From contig RPFO01000104.1 in NCBI GenBank assembly GCA_009746045.1, forward strand, positions 1,931,948 through 1,995,947: DNA of 64,000 bases, written 5' to 3'. The stretch is from Mesostigma viride (lineage: Eukaryota > Streptophyta > Mesostigmatophyceae > Mesostigmatales > Mesostigmataceae). Under the pieces are notes generated by a model, which was not told the origin of the DNA, did no database searches, and saw only the letters and a list, made by a program, of their open reading frames with translations. Within the stretch, counting starts at the first letter, position 1; every line of letters starts with the position of its first letter. Shown here in pieces: positions 46,375-59,296 of the stretch. The position numbers were made by a program, and so were the translations under genes.

Positions 46375-46700
46375 ATATTAAAATGATAACACGACTCGTT
46401 GGGAGATCATGTAGCACATATTCCTTCCTTGATGCATGGGAGGTGGAAAGGAGAGAGCAGCGTAATCTAACTATCCTAACGCTAATCTACCTAGTCTAGA
46501 AAAATCCTAACTGCCCTACTCATCAAAACGCCTCCTCCTCTTGGGGGGAGGGGGCTTGCATGCCCACAGGGTCGGGCGTGTGAGCCTTGACAATCTTCTG
46601 CCACCGCGTCTTGTTTTGGATGGCAGTCCAAAGAAGGGATATGTGCTACATATACTCCCAACGGAGTTATGTTCGGGGGCGTGGACCCGTATACGAAGTG
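46375..46700 (-). repeat. LINE 3'-end family, copy B (inverted)
   Basis: On the minus strand the frame reads AIQNKTRWQKIVKAHTPDP and ends at a stop near 46520. It is followed by the same TTAGGATTTTTC / tail sequence as copies A and C. A second ATATGTGCTACATATACTCC tail on the plus strand begins at 46638. Confidence 0.7.
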
Positions 46701-46887
46701 CACACCGAGGTGGTGGACCCTCAGTTAATACAGTTTGTGTAAGTATTCTGATTTGGCACGCTGCAAACGTGAAAACCATTTGCGTTCAGTGCCGGTCCGC
46801 GGAAAACGCGGAAAAACGTGATCTGCAAATGAATCCAGGCCAGAATCGAACTGGGGACCTCTCGCACCAATTTTGCTGACTATAGGG

Positions 46888-47045
46888 CATGCTGTTTCCG
46901 GCCCCACCGTCTAGGTCATCTAGTCGCTCCACACGTAAGCCAGCCATAATTTCAATGCACAAGGATACACATTTCCATCACCATTCATCTTCATCATCCT
47001 GAACGACTCGAAAACGCGGAAAAGATAACGGCAGGCTCGAGCTAC
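46888..47045 (+). repeat. dispersed about 170-bp repeat, copy 2
   Basis: Matches 25747-25915 in the same orientation with a handful of differences. Sequence 47046-47500 that follows shows no gene. Confidence 0.85.
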
Positions 47046-47499
47046 CATGGTCCGGATTCTCCCGATTTCTGGCCTGCGCTGGTTGTCTCTTTGATAGGAC
47101 GGACGTGTAAGTATGACCGCAATCAGCAATGAGGGGCGTGGAAATCCGAAACAGAGCCAGAATGTGCCACAACGCAGACCAGAACACCAAATCGAGGGCC
47201 AGTCCACCAGCGCAGGGTACGTGCAAAGGAGACTCACCTGAGCTACGCCTGGGGCGTTGCGGCATTTCCTCCACGAGGTGTCGATCGTATAGCAGCTAGA
47301 GAGCGCCTGTACTCAGACTGTGTTGCGATCGACCGGCCGGGAGTCACGGAGGCCGAACAGGCTAATTCACTAAAGGTGTCTGTCCATGCAGGGCAGTGTG
47401 CACATGCGCAGTCGGTTCAGGATGAGCCGCATGAGGAGCTTGAGGGCTGCACTTTGGATGCATACCTCCCTATTAAAAGAATAAGTAAGGAGTATACAT

Positions 47500-48350
47500 T
47501 ACAACCGCATCCACTCTCTCTCCCGTCTTTGGATTGCCATGCAAGACAAGACGCGGTGGAAGAAGATTGTCAAGGCGCACACGCCCGACCCTGCACAGAA
47601 CCCACATGGGCAAGCCCCCTCCCCCCAAGCGGAGGAGGCGTTTTGATGAGTAGTGTAGTTAGGATTTTCTAGATAGCTTAGAGTTAGGATAGTTCGATCA
47701 CGCGGCTTCCTCCCCCCATCCATCATGGAATATGTGCTACATGATCTCCCCACGGAGGCATGTTATAATTTAATTTAATATGTACATGACAAAGGGAAAA
47801 AGAAAATAGAAAAAAGAAAATGTAAATGGTAATAATACGAACAATAATAAATTAAGACAAAGTGAAGAGTAATAATAATAACAATAACAAAAATGTTGTC
47901 TCTTTGATAACAAAAATGGAATATTTAGGGAAGGTCATTGCTGGGATGTGGTCATTGCTGGGATGTCCGCACCGTAGTTGCTGGAATACATAGTGGTGCA
48001 GGTGCACTTTGTGCACCCAGAGCAGGTGTAGTTTACACCCTACCCTTGCAGGAACTAGCCCAGAATGTATTTTTCGGGGAAATGGGTATATTTTTATTAG
48101 CCAATTATGGACCAAAGAGGTGAGAGGGGAAATGAGTATCAGCGAATCCTATTTGAGATGGTCACACACGGGTGTGAAGGTGACAGGTGAAGGGCTAATA
48201 GGGCACGTTATGTGACCAGGGAAGCCAGTGGACCTGAGTCATGTCGCCGTGGGGCATAATGGTGAATACCTGGTTACGGCCCAGAATGTATTGAAAGCCA
48301 TATGCCCCAAGTCTCAGGGATATCTGCTACATGTACTAGCCAACGGAGAT
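47500..48350 (+). repeat. LINE 3'-end family, copy C
   Basis: Frame MQDKTRWKKIVKAHTPDP with a Pro/Lys/Arg-rich end stops near 47645. It is followed by TTTTCTAGATAGCTTAGAG, ATATGTGCTACATGATCTCC and a tail with TGCACCCAGAGCAGGTGTAG and CCCTTGCAGGAACTAGCCC. Collinear with copy A. Confidence 0.7.
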
Positions 48351-48384
48351 ATGAAGTGAGATATGTTCCAATTTAAATTTAATT

Positions 48385-48465
48385 TAATTTACGTGTAGCT
48401 CTAGCGATTAGATGACCTAGACGGTGGGGGCGGAAACAGCTTGCTTGATCAGGGTGTGTGTTTTA
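48385..48465 (-). repeat. dispersed 170-bp repeat, inverted partial copy
   Basis: Reverse complement of 25735-25800 (CGGTGGGG / GGAAACAGCTTGCTTGATCA). It shows that the family inserts in both orientations. Confidence 0.8.
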
Positions 48466-48805
48466 ATGTAGACGCGCATGCAAGGCCCCACGCGCGTCAC
48501 ATGCATGCAGTTGCATGCACCAGAGAGTCGGCTGCCGGTCAGGGCCTGCCGGTGTTTAACGCGATGACAGCTAAGAACTCGATTCAACACGATTCAGGCT
48601 CACTTCAACTTGCCATTAAGTTGGACAGCATTAGCCAGGCATTAGCCTATAAATAAATAATTCAAAATATGATCATAAGGCAAAATCATAAGGAATTCAA
48701 TCATCGCACTCCTATGTACGGAATTTACACAATTCCACGCGTTAGGCATGCACTAGATATCCCGTCGAGTCAAGCGCCAACAGAAGCTGTAATGCCTGGC
48801 ACAAA

Positions 48806-51800
48806 CTATGTGGTAGTTGGCGCGACGGTGGCAATGCCTGCTTGCACCTCGTCCTCGGCCAGACACCTGGCAATTGTCTCGACCGTGCACAAGCGGATGG
48901 CCTTGAACGCGTCCAGCACCCGCAAGAGCGTGTGCTCAAAATCATTGGAGTGGTCTTGGAACGGCGCCGCACGGTCAAAGTAGTGATAGCGGATGTTGAC
49001 CTGGCGTGCACGATCCATGCCAACGATGCAGGCAGGGGATGCAAGGCGGTTCGAGGGGCGCAAGGGGTGCACAAAGCTTATTGGCGAAACAAATACACAG
49101 CAAGGTGTGAGAAGCAACAAGTACCAATTGCACGACAGCGGATTGTTGAACCGAGATAAGTAAAGGAAATTACGATTCCAGACGCAAAACCAGGCTATGA
49201 GAGGCTCTTGTTTATTGTTCATGGACTAGTGGAGTAATGCACAGCTTGCGAATAGGGCCTTCAAGTTAAGATGCCAGATGTGCTGAGCCCTCCGACCCCT
49301 ATATATGTCTGTTATACTTGTCGGCATGATCTCTGACGAGATGCCCGATGTGCTGGGCCCTGCTAACCCCCTCACTCCCCACCCTGCCCCCCTCGTGGGA
49401 CTAAAAGAAGAAGTCGGGACTCATATCTTGCAGCCTAGCCCCTAACTTCCCACCTTTGTGCTGGGCGAGTCGACACTGTAGACATCCAAACACCAAGTCG
49501 TTGTTAACCATGTTCAACAATCCCTGGCATTACTTTTGTGCTGGGTGAGTTGAACCTGTAGACGTCCAACGAGTACACCATGAACAGTCCTACTGACATC
49601 CAGTCTTGACAAAGTGCTTGGTGCTTGGTTCCGGTACCTTTGTGCTGGGCGAGTCGAACCCGTAGACGTCCACCCTCTGGCACATCTGCAGCAGGAACGC
49701 GATGCCGACAAACCCGGTGGGCGCGCTTTGCACGCCTTCCCACGTGATGTCATAGCCCTCGAGTCGCTTCATGACCGTCTTGTACAGCGTGATGGAGGGG
49801 ATTAGGAACTCAGGCGCCAGCAAGTAGATCGTCTCGTCGGGGTACCTGGGGGGGGGGGGGAGGGGGGCGCAAGGTGGACGGGAAGACAATGGCAGAAAAG
49901 TATTTTACTGCATGTTGTCTTGTCTTCAAAATCTCGCAGTCACATCGGAGAAGTGAACCCAATCCCCCCAGAAAGCGTTGAGAGAAAGATAAGGCAAGGA
50001 AGATGTGGCAAGGGGGAGGGGGGGAGGGAGGAGACGCGAGAGAGCCGGGGCGACAAGGGGCATGAAAGACAAGGCACAGGGGGGGGGGGGGGGGGGGCAA
50101 TGGGCAGGCAGAGGGGGGGAGAGGGGGATGGGCAGGCGGGCGGGGGGGGGGCGAATCCAAACACAGGGCAAGAGACAAAAAAGATCCAGGCAATAAAGAG
50201 TGGGAAACCAGCCCCTGTTCAGGTGAGTGTTTTTATCACTCACCTGGTTTTTAAGTGGTGTTCACCACCTGACAGGGGTAAAGAGAGTGGCAACCTTCAA
50301 GTAACACGAGGGTGACTTTTCCTCCTTTATTTCATAGCGAACATAAATGGAGGGGGCTGGATAAACGAACGTGAGTGTGCGAGTCCCCGGCATGATGCCA
50401 TATTTGTGGCAGCTCTTTGCGTTAACCCTCAAACTGGCCTATGGGCTCGTTAGCACCCAGGCGCACTCAGCGTGGTGGCTTCATAGGCCTTTCACCGAAA
50501 CAGGCCCCTGCGCCACATTCACAGAATGATTGCCATCGTAACACTACTCGAAATCGCCCAATAACCAACTCCTCTCCCTCTCTCTACAGCTCACCTCTGT
50601 ATAACTGCACCCCATACCAGTTTCCCACTAGTCCCTACTAACGCGGATCCTCCTCCTTGGCCTCGCATTGTCGTAATAACACCAACCCATACCTCTTCTG
50701 AAGCATGCCGCAGTAGCGGTAGCTTTCTTCACGCTACGGCTGAATGAAGTATCACATGAATGAATGGCCACATCAGCGATACCAGAACCAGCCCCTTTCA
50801 TCCGTTCCCAAGACGTTTTCCTGCCGCCCATACCTCTTCCGGACCATCCCGTAGTAGTGGTAGCTCTCCGCACGCCACAGCAGCAATATGTTCCGGTGGT
50901 GGCCGGCGCCCTTTTTCCGATGCCCGCCCCCCCCGGGGGGCTCGTCCTCGACGATACCGTTGTGGCTCTCCAGCAGCGCGTCGCCCCACTTGCGATTGAG
51001 CAGGCGGAAGGTCGTCTTGGAGCCCACGTGCTGCTCGAATCCCTTGGTTACTCTGGTGGTGATGATGGCAGCGGTAGGGGGAGGAGAGGGGGGCAAGGAG
51101 GTTTGGGGGGGAGGATGGAATTGAGGGATGCCGAGAGGCAGGGACGAGAGGCTGGGGGGAAAGATTCTGGACTTCCCAGGGGAACCCGCTCGCGGCCAAG
51201 GAGGTCAGATGCTGGATGGCACAGACCTAGTCGGGTTGGGGCAGACAACATGGGACCGATAACAATGGGCCGGCATGGTGATTGGGCCTGGTAATTGTCC
51301 ATGGTAACTATACCTGGTAATTACACCTGGTAATTGGACCTGGTAGTTGGACCTGGTAATTGGACCTGGTAATTTGACCTGGTAAGCAGACCTAGGGGCG
51401 GACATGTCATCCGCAGGGGGAGGGTTCTATGTGGGGGAGGGTGGGGGCGTGCTAGGCTGCCCCGTGGGGGCGTGCAAGGTACGACAGGCTGTGTGGGTGG
51501 CAGGCCGAGATGGGAGTTCCAAAATCCTAAGTGTGCCTTGTGTGTGTATGAAGTGAGACAACTATTCCTGGACGCATGGCGATCCAACTATAGTGTAGTG
51601 TGTTTGTATGTGTGCGTATGCGTGCGTGTGTGTATGTGTGCGTGTGTGTATGCGTGCGTGTGTGTATGTGTGCGTGTGTGTATGCGTGGGTGGGTGTATG
51701 CGTGCGTGTGGTGGGTGGTTAGTGGTAAGCATTCAGCTGTGTACCACAACTGCCTTGGAGGCAGAGGCATTGCATTGGCTGGGTGGGTTTTGGACATTGA

Positions 51801-54800
51801 GTAACACCAACGAGTGCATCGCGGTTCTCCATCCCATGGGCTTGATGGAAGGGTCGTCCTAGCATAAAAAAACCAAAATGCATACTACTAATGGTTGTCT
51901 CCTTGATAATCACAGGGTCCGTACAAGAATGTCAATCATAGGGGTGACCTTCCACCCTGAAGTACACTCTGTCGCTAAAATTTGATACGCTGACCTCCGT
52001 TGCTGACCTCCATTCTCAACAGGGGAACTATTGAGCCAGCGGTAAGCCACTATAGTGCAGGGCCGCATGGTCACTGTAGTTCCGGGCCACGAGGTGCTGA
52101 GCGATCATGTCATTGGACCATGGACTCCATTGCGGCCTCCGCCGATCGAAGGAACTGGAACGGGATGAGGACAAAACCCTCAACAACCTCCCTTTTTCCC
52201 TACCATTCCTTGCCCCAAGCACCGCCCCCCCCCACCAGCACACCCCTTGTTGCCCCCAAGCACGTGGTCGATTCAGGGCTGGACAACTCTGTGGCGGTCC
52301 ACAAGTCAATAGCCACCCATCAATGCATCGACACTGCCCAGCCACAACACCAGTGACCACAACAACATCAAGAACATGCACAACAACAACAAACACAAAC
52401 AAAAGAGAGTAACGCACGCGTCGTTGTAGCGCAGCACCACGTCGTGACGGTCGATGGCGTCCCCTGCCTTGGACTTGAGCAGGCCCCCACTGTTGCCCAC
52501 GGCCGCACAGCTGGTGAACCGCTGCTTCGTGTACTTGAGAAGCGTGTCGTTCACAGGGAGGGCTTCGGTGAAGCGTGTGCGGCCAAACTTCCACTGCGTC
52601 TGTGGGTGGGTAACACAGGGGGGGGGGCAAGCAGGGGGGGGGGCAAGCAGGCAGCAGGTGGTTGGCTGGCTTATTGAGAAGTTGGTTGGTCAGTCGGTTG
52701 GTTGTGTGGGTGGGTGCGTGGGTGGGTGGGTGGGTGCGTGGGTGGGTGGGTGGGCAAGTGGGGGGGGGGTTGAAACCAAGGCAGCAGGGCAGTGAGTTGG
52801 GATATTGACACATTACAGGGTTACTTGCTAGTTTGCTTCGGTTGCATGGGTGGCCACGAGAGCGTATGCGTTGGTGGGTCATGGTAAGCTGGTTGGCTGG
52901 ATACAGCTGCACACAACCTGATCGTTACTGCATCGATCACAAAAATCCGCGGTGTGAGATCGACTCCTCAGCAGCTTTGCAAAACAACTGTCACCGCTCC
53001 TTCTCCACGACACCCATCGCCCACAGCCCTTTCTCCCGTCCCCCTTCCAGCCCAAACCAGAGCTCGGCCGGGGCCCTTCGTGTTTACCCCAAACCAAGTA
53101 AAGAAAACTGTTTAGGGTTAGGGGTTTAGGGCTTAACTAGACACTCAATCAAGGAACGAATCAGGCTTATCAGAGACACCTGTATGTGCGCGGTCCACTT
53201 ATATTAAAGAAGTATTGTATGTTAGATATGGCCCCCGACTGCCCTGGCTCTCGTGCCTAAGATACTAGCCCTGGGTCGGGTCCTCCATACCTCGAAACTT
53301 TGGCCTACCTCGAACCTTCCACCCCACCTCGAACCTTTTCCCCTACCTCGGACCTTTCCCCTTCCTCGAACCTTTGCCCTTCCTCGAACCTTCCCCCCCA
53401 CCTCGAACCTTTTCCCCTACCCCTAACCGTTTCCATTACCCCTAACCTTTTCCCCTACCCCTTAACTTTTCCCCTACCCCTAATCTTTTCCCCTACCTCG
53501 AGCCTTTCCCCTACCTCGAACCTTTCCCCTACCTCGAGCCTTTCCCCTACCTCGAACCTTTCCCCCTCCCTCGTGGCTCAAACCTTTCCCCCTCCCTCGA
53601 GGCTCAAACCTTGCTATAGGAGTGTACCCCCCACCTGTAAGTGCGCCGTCCACTTGCGTATATGCCGCCACGCGTCACGCTGATACGCGGCTTCATCGGG
53701 CGACCAGAAGGGGGACGGCCCCCCCCCGCTCCCCCCGCTGGTCCCCTTGTGTGCGATGAGGGCGGGGATGTGACGGATACGAGGCATCAGCCCCTCCATC
53801 AGCTCCTGCGCGTGCTCCATTACCAGGTCTGCTCGGGGTTGGGTTCAAGGGGAGAGGGAAGAGGGAAGGGAGGGTTGGTTGAAAGGGGAGAGGGGAGGGG
53901 GGGGGAGGGAATTACAGGGTTGACAATCACAGGATCACATGACAACGGTTTGAGTCTTTTTTCTTGTTTCAAAGTCTCCACCGAGGCTGCGCTCAAAGGC
54001 CGTTCTTGCGATGCAGAGGCCAGGGGCTGGCGGCAATGATACATGTATTTATTAACTTGGTAAAGTAATCTGCTTTAGTTGGTGAAGGAAATTAGTGTGT
54101 GGGGGGGGCAACATCATCCCATCAGCGTCGCATCCTGCTCACAGATAGCCTTCCCCCACAGATAGCCTCTCAACCATAGATAGCCTTTCAACCACAGATA
54201 GTCTCCCACTCACACATAGCCTTTCACCCACACTCCCCCATTCACCCTAAAGTGTAGCGCACGTTTCCCCCTTGTCTACACATTCCACTGGCACCTGTCA
54301 CTAGCCCTTCATAAGACTCCAAACTTGAAAACGGGGGAGTTGGGCACATAATTCCTAGCATCCGTCCCTCGTTACCTGTGGCACATTTCGCCCCCACCCC
54401 CCACACGCCAGGCATCACAATCCAGAGCCCATGAGCCCACCACTCACCCATTGTGCAGTTCTCCCCACCCCTTACCCCACTTGGTACTGGCATCCCTCCC
54501 CAGTCATTCACTCATCCATCCCTTATCCCGCGCCCCCACAAGCACTCACCGGTCGTGCAGTTCTCCCCCCTCCACCCGCTGAAGCACCGGCACTCGTCGG
54601 GGCGGATGCACTCGCCATTCTCGCAGCCATGCAGGTTGCACAGCGCTGATGGGAAAACGGAACGCATGGCAGCATACGGGTAAGTTGAGGGCCCCTTGAT
54701 GCATGTGATGACATGCAGGTTGCGCAGCGCTGATGGACAATTCAAGAGGACAACCAAAAGGTTGGCAGCATAACGCTTAACTGCAGATCACATAGAGCAC

Positions 54801-57800
54801 TAAGAGTATGCAGGTTGCACAGCGCCTGCACTATCGTATAAGTAGTTATAGTATAGTTGATTGTGTAGTATACCTTTCTTGCACTCCTTGCCAAACCAGC
54901 CGTCGTCGCAGTCGCACCCTTGGCGCTGGAACGAGAACGTCCCGTGTTCGCACTGCTGGTCGCACGTCAGCCCGTGCCAGCTCTCGTCGCACGCGCAAAA
55001 GTTGGGCTGCAGGCAACGCCCGTGGTTACAGCTGCGCGTGCACACGGCTGCCAGCCAGCACAAGAGCGACCCGATTCCCACCGCACGGCACAGCACGGCA
55101 TGGCGCAGTATCGCACGCCACAATCTTGCATGGCAGAGCGTGGCATGGCAGAGTACGGCACGCCACAACATGGCATGGCACAACATGGCATGGCACAACA
55201 TGGCATGGCACAACATGGCGTGGCACAGCATGGCATGGCAGAGTACGGCACGCCGCAACATGGCATGGTGCAACATGGCATGGCACAACATGGCACGCCA
55301 CAACATGGCATCGAGCAACATGGCATGGCAGAGCATGGCACAGTACAGGATGGCGCCCCAGCGTTTTCTCCCCCCATACCTCCCCTCGCCACGCCGAGCC
55401 GGCCACAGGATGCAAAACAACCACCCACGAAAAGCACAGGCGGGCACCACCCAGGAGCGTGTGTCAGGCAACGTTGTGTCAGCTCGGAACGGTGTGTCAG
55501 CTCGGAACATGTGTCAGCAGTAGGACAGTAGTCAGATAAAGAGGCTATGCATGACGCTGTCCCCAAGAGCATCGTTTAGAGTTGTTCAGGTACTGTGAAA
55601 CCGTACAAACTTGCAACCTCTGCTGTGCACGAGCACATGGACAAGCACAGCCAGGCCCACGCCTCAACCCTCACCACACTGGGGTTGGTCATGAACCAAC
55701 AAGGAGGAAGAGGGGCTCACTTGTGGCATTGCTCCACGAACAAAATATAACATTAGTGATACTACAAACAACGATAATAGTAAATCCCGACCGAGGCCTG
55801 AAAACAATGGCCCAGAATCCTGCAAGGATAACTCTTCTCAGCCTGTGTCTGAGAACACTTCATCACCGCTGCGCTTGTACTTGCGTTCATCACGGCTGCA
55901 CGTGTGATTACGCATGTTCGTCAACGCTGCGCTCGCAACCACTCACGTTCGTCACAGCTGCGCCCTTTCCACCCATCCTCACACGTGCAGTAGCCCGGGC
56001 GCAGGCACTTGCCGTGACCACACCGCTGCTCGCAGATGGCTGCACGGCGAAACGAGCGAGGGCGAAAATAGGAACAGTTCACCGAATGAGCGGGAAGCAA
56101 GGACCTATGACCACACCCCACTTCACGGATGCAGCATGGCTGCATGGCAACGCCAGCAAGTGCAAGAGTTAAGAAAATGAGTAGACGGGATGGAGATAAA
56201 ACCAGGACCTATAACTGTATCACTGCTCGAAGATGGCTGCGTGCCACGCGGCTTTATGAGAAAGAATGGAATTGGCAAACGATTAGTAGAATACAAGACA
56301 AGCTAAGGCCGGATGCTCGCAAGTGTTTGCGCACAGCATGACAGGGGCAGGAGGAATGGCAGAACCCATAGAGCTTTGAGGAAGAAGAACTGTTCAGTGA
56401 GATCACAATAACTAGGTAAAAGAAACCAAAATAATAATCAATTTAAAAAGCAAGTGCTGTGTCACCATTAAAAGCGCTGGTGTGCGCCCACAAGCATCTG
56501 AGGCAACCCAGCTGAGCTTGCTACTTTGGGTGACGGCATAACGATGACGTTATAAAAGACCATGTGGCGAGAGTAGCGAGGGTGGCAGCGTGTTATTACT
56601 GATGGCAAACTTATAAGGTAAATCAGGGTACACTATTGGATAGCCACATGGACCGGGGTTCTGTCATTGCCGACCGATCAAAAAGTACGAAGGACACCAG
56701 TGTTTTTGGTAAGGTTTTTTGCCACGTGCCAGTCGGCTGACGCACCGCCGTCGGTGGCGCTTTGGCCGGCTGACACGCCACCGTTGGCAGCGCATCAGAT
56801 CATACCAGTTAGGGTAGGGTCCCAGGGGACCCTTACAGGGCAGAATGACCCTCAACGACCCCAAGGAGCGGAATTACCGGGGAATGGGGGGTGGGGCAGT
56901 CGAATCGGGGGCAGGAATGAGATGGGAAAGGGACGGGGGCGAATACAGGTTGACGCGGCCGGCACCTTGGTGGCCTATGCACAAATTTACGTCCCTGACG
57001 TGTGACGACTTGGTGCACGCCAGACGACTGACTGACACGCAGCCTAAATTTACGCGTCCGTCGCCCCACGCGCTGCCTAAATTTACGCGTCCGCTGGCTG
57101 AGGCGCGGAGTGAAAATGCTGACGCGCCAGAGCTTGGCGAGTCAGCTGCTGACGCGTGTGTCACGCTACCAAAAACACTGAAGGACGCAATCATCAGTAA
57201 TAATTATCAGTAAAACAACCAACCACAGCTCGTGGCAAAGTCTTCTGTGATCCGGGTTTGGAAAAGACCCGATGAGAAGGGTGTCAAGAGGGACTGACTG
57301 TGCCGGCTACATCCCTGGCTGTGGTGGGTTCCCACAGTGATGCCGTGCAAACAAATACACCGCACACATGCATCACTTTAACATTGCATGACTTTAACCG
57401 TATGCAGGCAGCCTGCATGAGAAAGACATGTCACTCATCAGCATGGTATAGCCGGTGGATCATGAACATGACAGTGTTCAATCTAGTAAGTGCCACCTGT
57501 CATGCTCGCACCGCATGCCAACATGTACTCAACCAACAAACCCGACGACCTACCGTACTTGTGAAATACCTTACCAAATATTCCTAAGTAGTGAGTACTA
57601 GGTCATTGTTCGCCCCTTCGCTTGTTTGCACCCTCTCGTGGCGAATATTACTAGGTGGTAAACGGCCACTGTCTGAGCCCCCCCCCCCCCCCCCCCTCTT
57701 ACCTTGTTCGCACAGCTCGCCCTCGTATCCCTTGTCGCACTCGCAGGTCCCATTGTTGGCGCAGCGCTTGTGGCCTGATGCACGCACGCACGTATGTGCA

Positions 57801-59296
57801 TGCATGCACCCAGTCCAGTCCAGGATGAGGTGGAGGATGGTGGGGAGGAAGTTGGGTGATGGCAGGGGGGCGAGGAGGGAAAGGAGGCGGGGCGAAGGGG
57901 GGAAGGGGGGGGGGGGGAAGGGAAGGGAAGGGAAGGGGGAACCGTAGAAGCGCAGCACACAACTACTCTGTATTGGTAGTGCGCTGGGTATGTTAACGCC
58001 CAACCAGACCCACTCACCAACACCCCCCTGCCCTTGGACCCAGAATCTTACGTGAAGCTGAGCACGTGGCTACACGCAACCCCCCTGTCATGCTCGAGGG
58101 ATCAGGTACTTGGGATCACAGAATAGTGAATACATTCTGACAAGATTATAGAATCATGCAAGGATGATAGGATTTCTATTTTCGATACCTGGGCGAGGCA
58201 GATCACCTTGCCAAACCCGGTCCGGGGGCGCTTGCTTGCTCTTCCTGGCTCTCTGCTGCGAGATGGCCTAGGTGCACGATGATTGCATGGCTGGCACGTG
58301 GGCAATTACATCCCTGAGACTCACACTGCAGGGGTGCACCTGAATCGGCAGGCCCTGGGACTCCTGCCGGGCAAGCTGGAAGCGATGAAGATGAGCTTCT
58401 TACAAGATTTGCGAACACCGTAAACAAGAGGCACACGAGTAGCGAGGATGATCGATGTGCCCTACAGCGCACATATTTTGGCCAGCGGTCCCAGCTCTCC
58501 AGCTTGTTGGTTCCTACGAATGAGAATTGTTCCACAAAGCGCACCTATTTTCGTGAAGGACGCCTGCTCTCGGCCCTCCAGCTTGCTTAGCTTGGACTTG
58601 AGCTTGTGGCCGCCATGGACGTCATCCTTGACAGTTGACGCCCGGGGGTCATCTGGGGGGAATGCCAGGTGGCGAGGTCCCGTGGTAGCCAAGTAGCATT
58701 GTGGCAATTTGGCAACGTGGCACGTGTCCGTGGCAGACAAGCCGACAACAGAAGGCTTAGGATGGCTCGAACTTCTCTCAAGAGCAGTTGCTACATGGAA
58801 GCACTGCAGAATTTCTAAGAGTAAACTACTTTTCTGAACTCTACTATCAAAGGCACGATGTAACTAAAGTAAGTTTATGTGTCATGAGCTTTCCACTGGG
58901 CTGTCGACTATACCGTTGAAGCTGCAATAGCATCAAGGTGTCCATGTCCTTTGTAAATAATCGCGGTGAATGGCACCAAAGCGCAGCAGTTGGCTGGTCG
59001 CGCAAGTCGCAGTCTCGGCGAATTGCAACCGTGCACAGACCGGGGGGAGGGATGCTCCTAGATTCACGCCCAAGGACTGGCATGCACGTGAAAAATGAGG
59101 CAAAGGAATTGAGCACAAGACATCAACTACGCTTTTCAAGACGACCAAGTGTACTGGTTAGTCAAATCGGCCATGCTCAGATGGACTCACCTCCTAGCAT
59201 GTAATAACTGATAAATAGAAGGCATATGGCCCACAGCAGCAGAAGATACCGATATGTGGACCAGCGCGTCGTCGTCTTCCGTGGTGCCGAAAACAT
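48806..59296 (-). CDS. type II membrane EGF-module protein with GT29 sialyltransferase domain
   Basis: Twelve exons, minus strand: 59191-59296, 58545-58652, 58325-58363, 57703-57774, 55947-56039, 54871-55047, 54550-54645, 53635-53828, 52418-52599, 50834-51052, 49638-49845, 48806-49000. All phases agree; the product is 562 residues. A basic tail and signal anchor (YLLLLWAICLLFISYYML, about 17-34) are followed by five EGF-like modules (about 85-231). The GT29 domain follows. Sialylmotif L begins CAAVGNSGGLLKSK at 326 and ends FEQHVGSKTT. Motif S is SAPTGFVGIAFLLQMCQRVD (469-488), motif III HYFD (504-507), and motif VS HSNDFE (515-520, the H-x4-E with the catalytic His). The Cys of L and S that normally pair are present. 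GT29 enzymes transfer sialic acid or Kdo-like sugars in the Golgi; the donor in this organism is unknown. The 39-nt third exon and the direct 59191-to-58652 join are the least certain parts. Confidence 0.88.
49453..49675 (-). repeat. triplicated 3' exon edge of the GT29 gene
   Basis: The last about 40 bases of the exon at 49638-49845 (encoding VDVYGFDSPSTK, then donor) recur degenerately at 49531-49570 and 49453-49490. Both copies keep CACCCAGCACAAA or CGCCCAGCACAAA on the minus strand; the outermost retains an AAAG|GTGGGA donor. Confidence 0.85.
51285..51385. repeat. 13-bp minisatellite ACCTGGTAATTGG
   Basis: Seven or so degenerate copies in the intron between GT29 exons at 51052 and 52418. 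A TGTGTGTATGCGTGCG microsatellite follows at 51600-51715. No other feature is seen in this intron. Confidence 0.9.
52680..52770. repeat. GGGTGGGTGCGT microsatellite
   Basis: Degenerate G/T-rich tandem repeat in the intron between GT29 exons at 52599 and 53635. Confidence 0.85.
53290..53620. repeat. 16-18-bp minisatellite CCTACCTCGAACCTTTCCC
   Basis: About 17 degenerate copies directly abut the 3' edge of the GT29 exon at 53635-53828, which itself ends CACCTG on the plus strand. The repeat unit contains TACCTCGA, so on the minus strand each copy presents a GAGGTA donor-like sequence. Confidence 0.85.
54140..54240. repeat. 21-bp repeat CACAGATAGCCTTTCAACC
   Basis: Five degenerate copies in the intron between GT29 exons at 53828 and 54550. 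Confidence 0.8.
55085..55345. repeat. minisatellite of CATGGCATGGCACAA
   Basis: Roughly fifteen copies of a 14-15 bp unit containing the near-palindrome CCATG/CATGG. They start beside the 5' edge of the GT29 exon at 54871-55047. All frames are open for long stretches (AMPCCGVP, HGTTWHGT and similar); these are repeat translations. Confidence 0.95.

Noticed and set aside
54800-55572. Several 200-plus-codon frames on both strands
   Set aside because: They run through the CATGGCATGGCACAA minisatellite; only the two EGF modules at 54871-55047 are coding.
58203-58544. Alternative N-terminus of the GT29 gene with a membrane-like stretch (SSSLLVCLLFTVFANLV)
   Set aside because: It has no ATG, and the exon set starting at ATG 59296 keeps all phases and provides a proper signal anchor.
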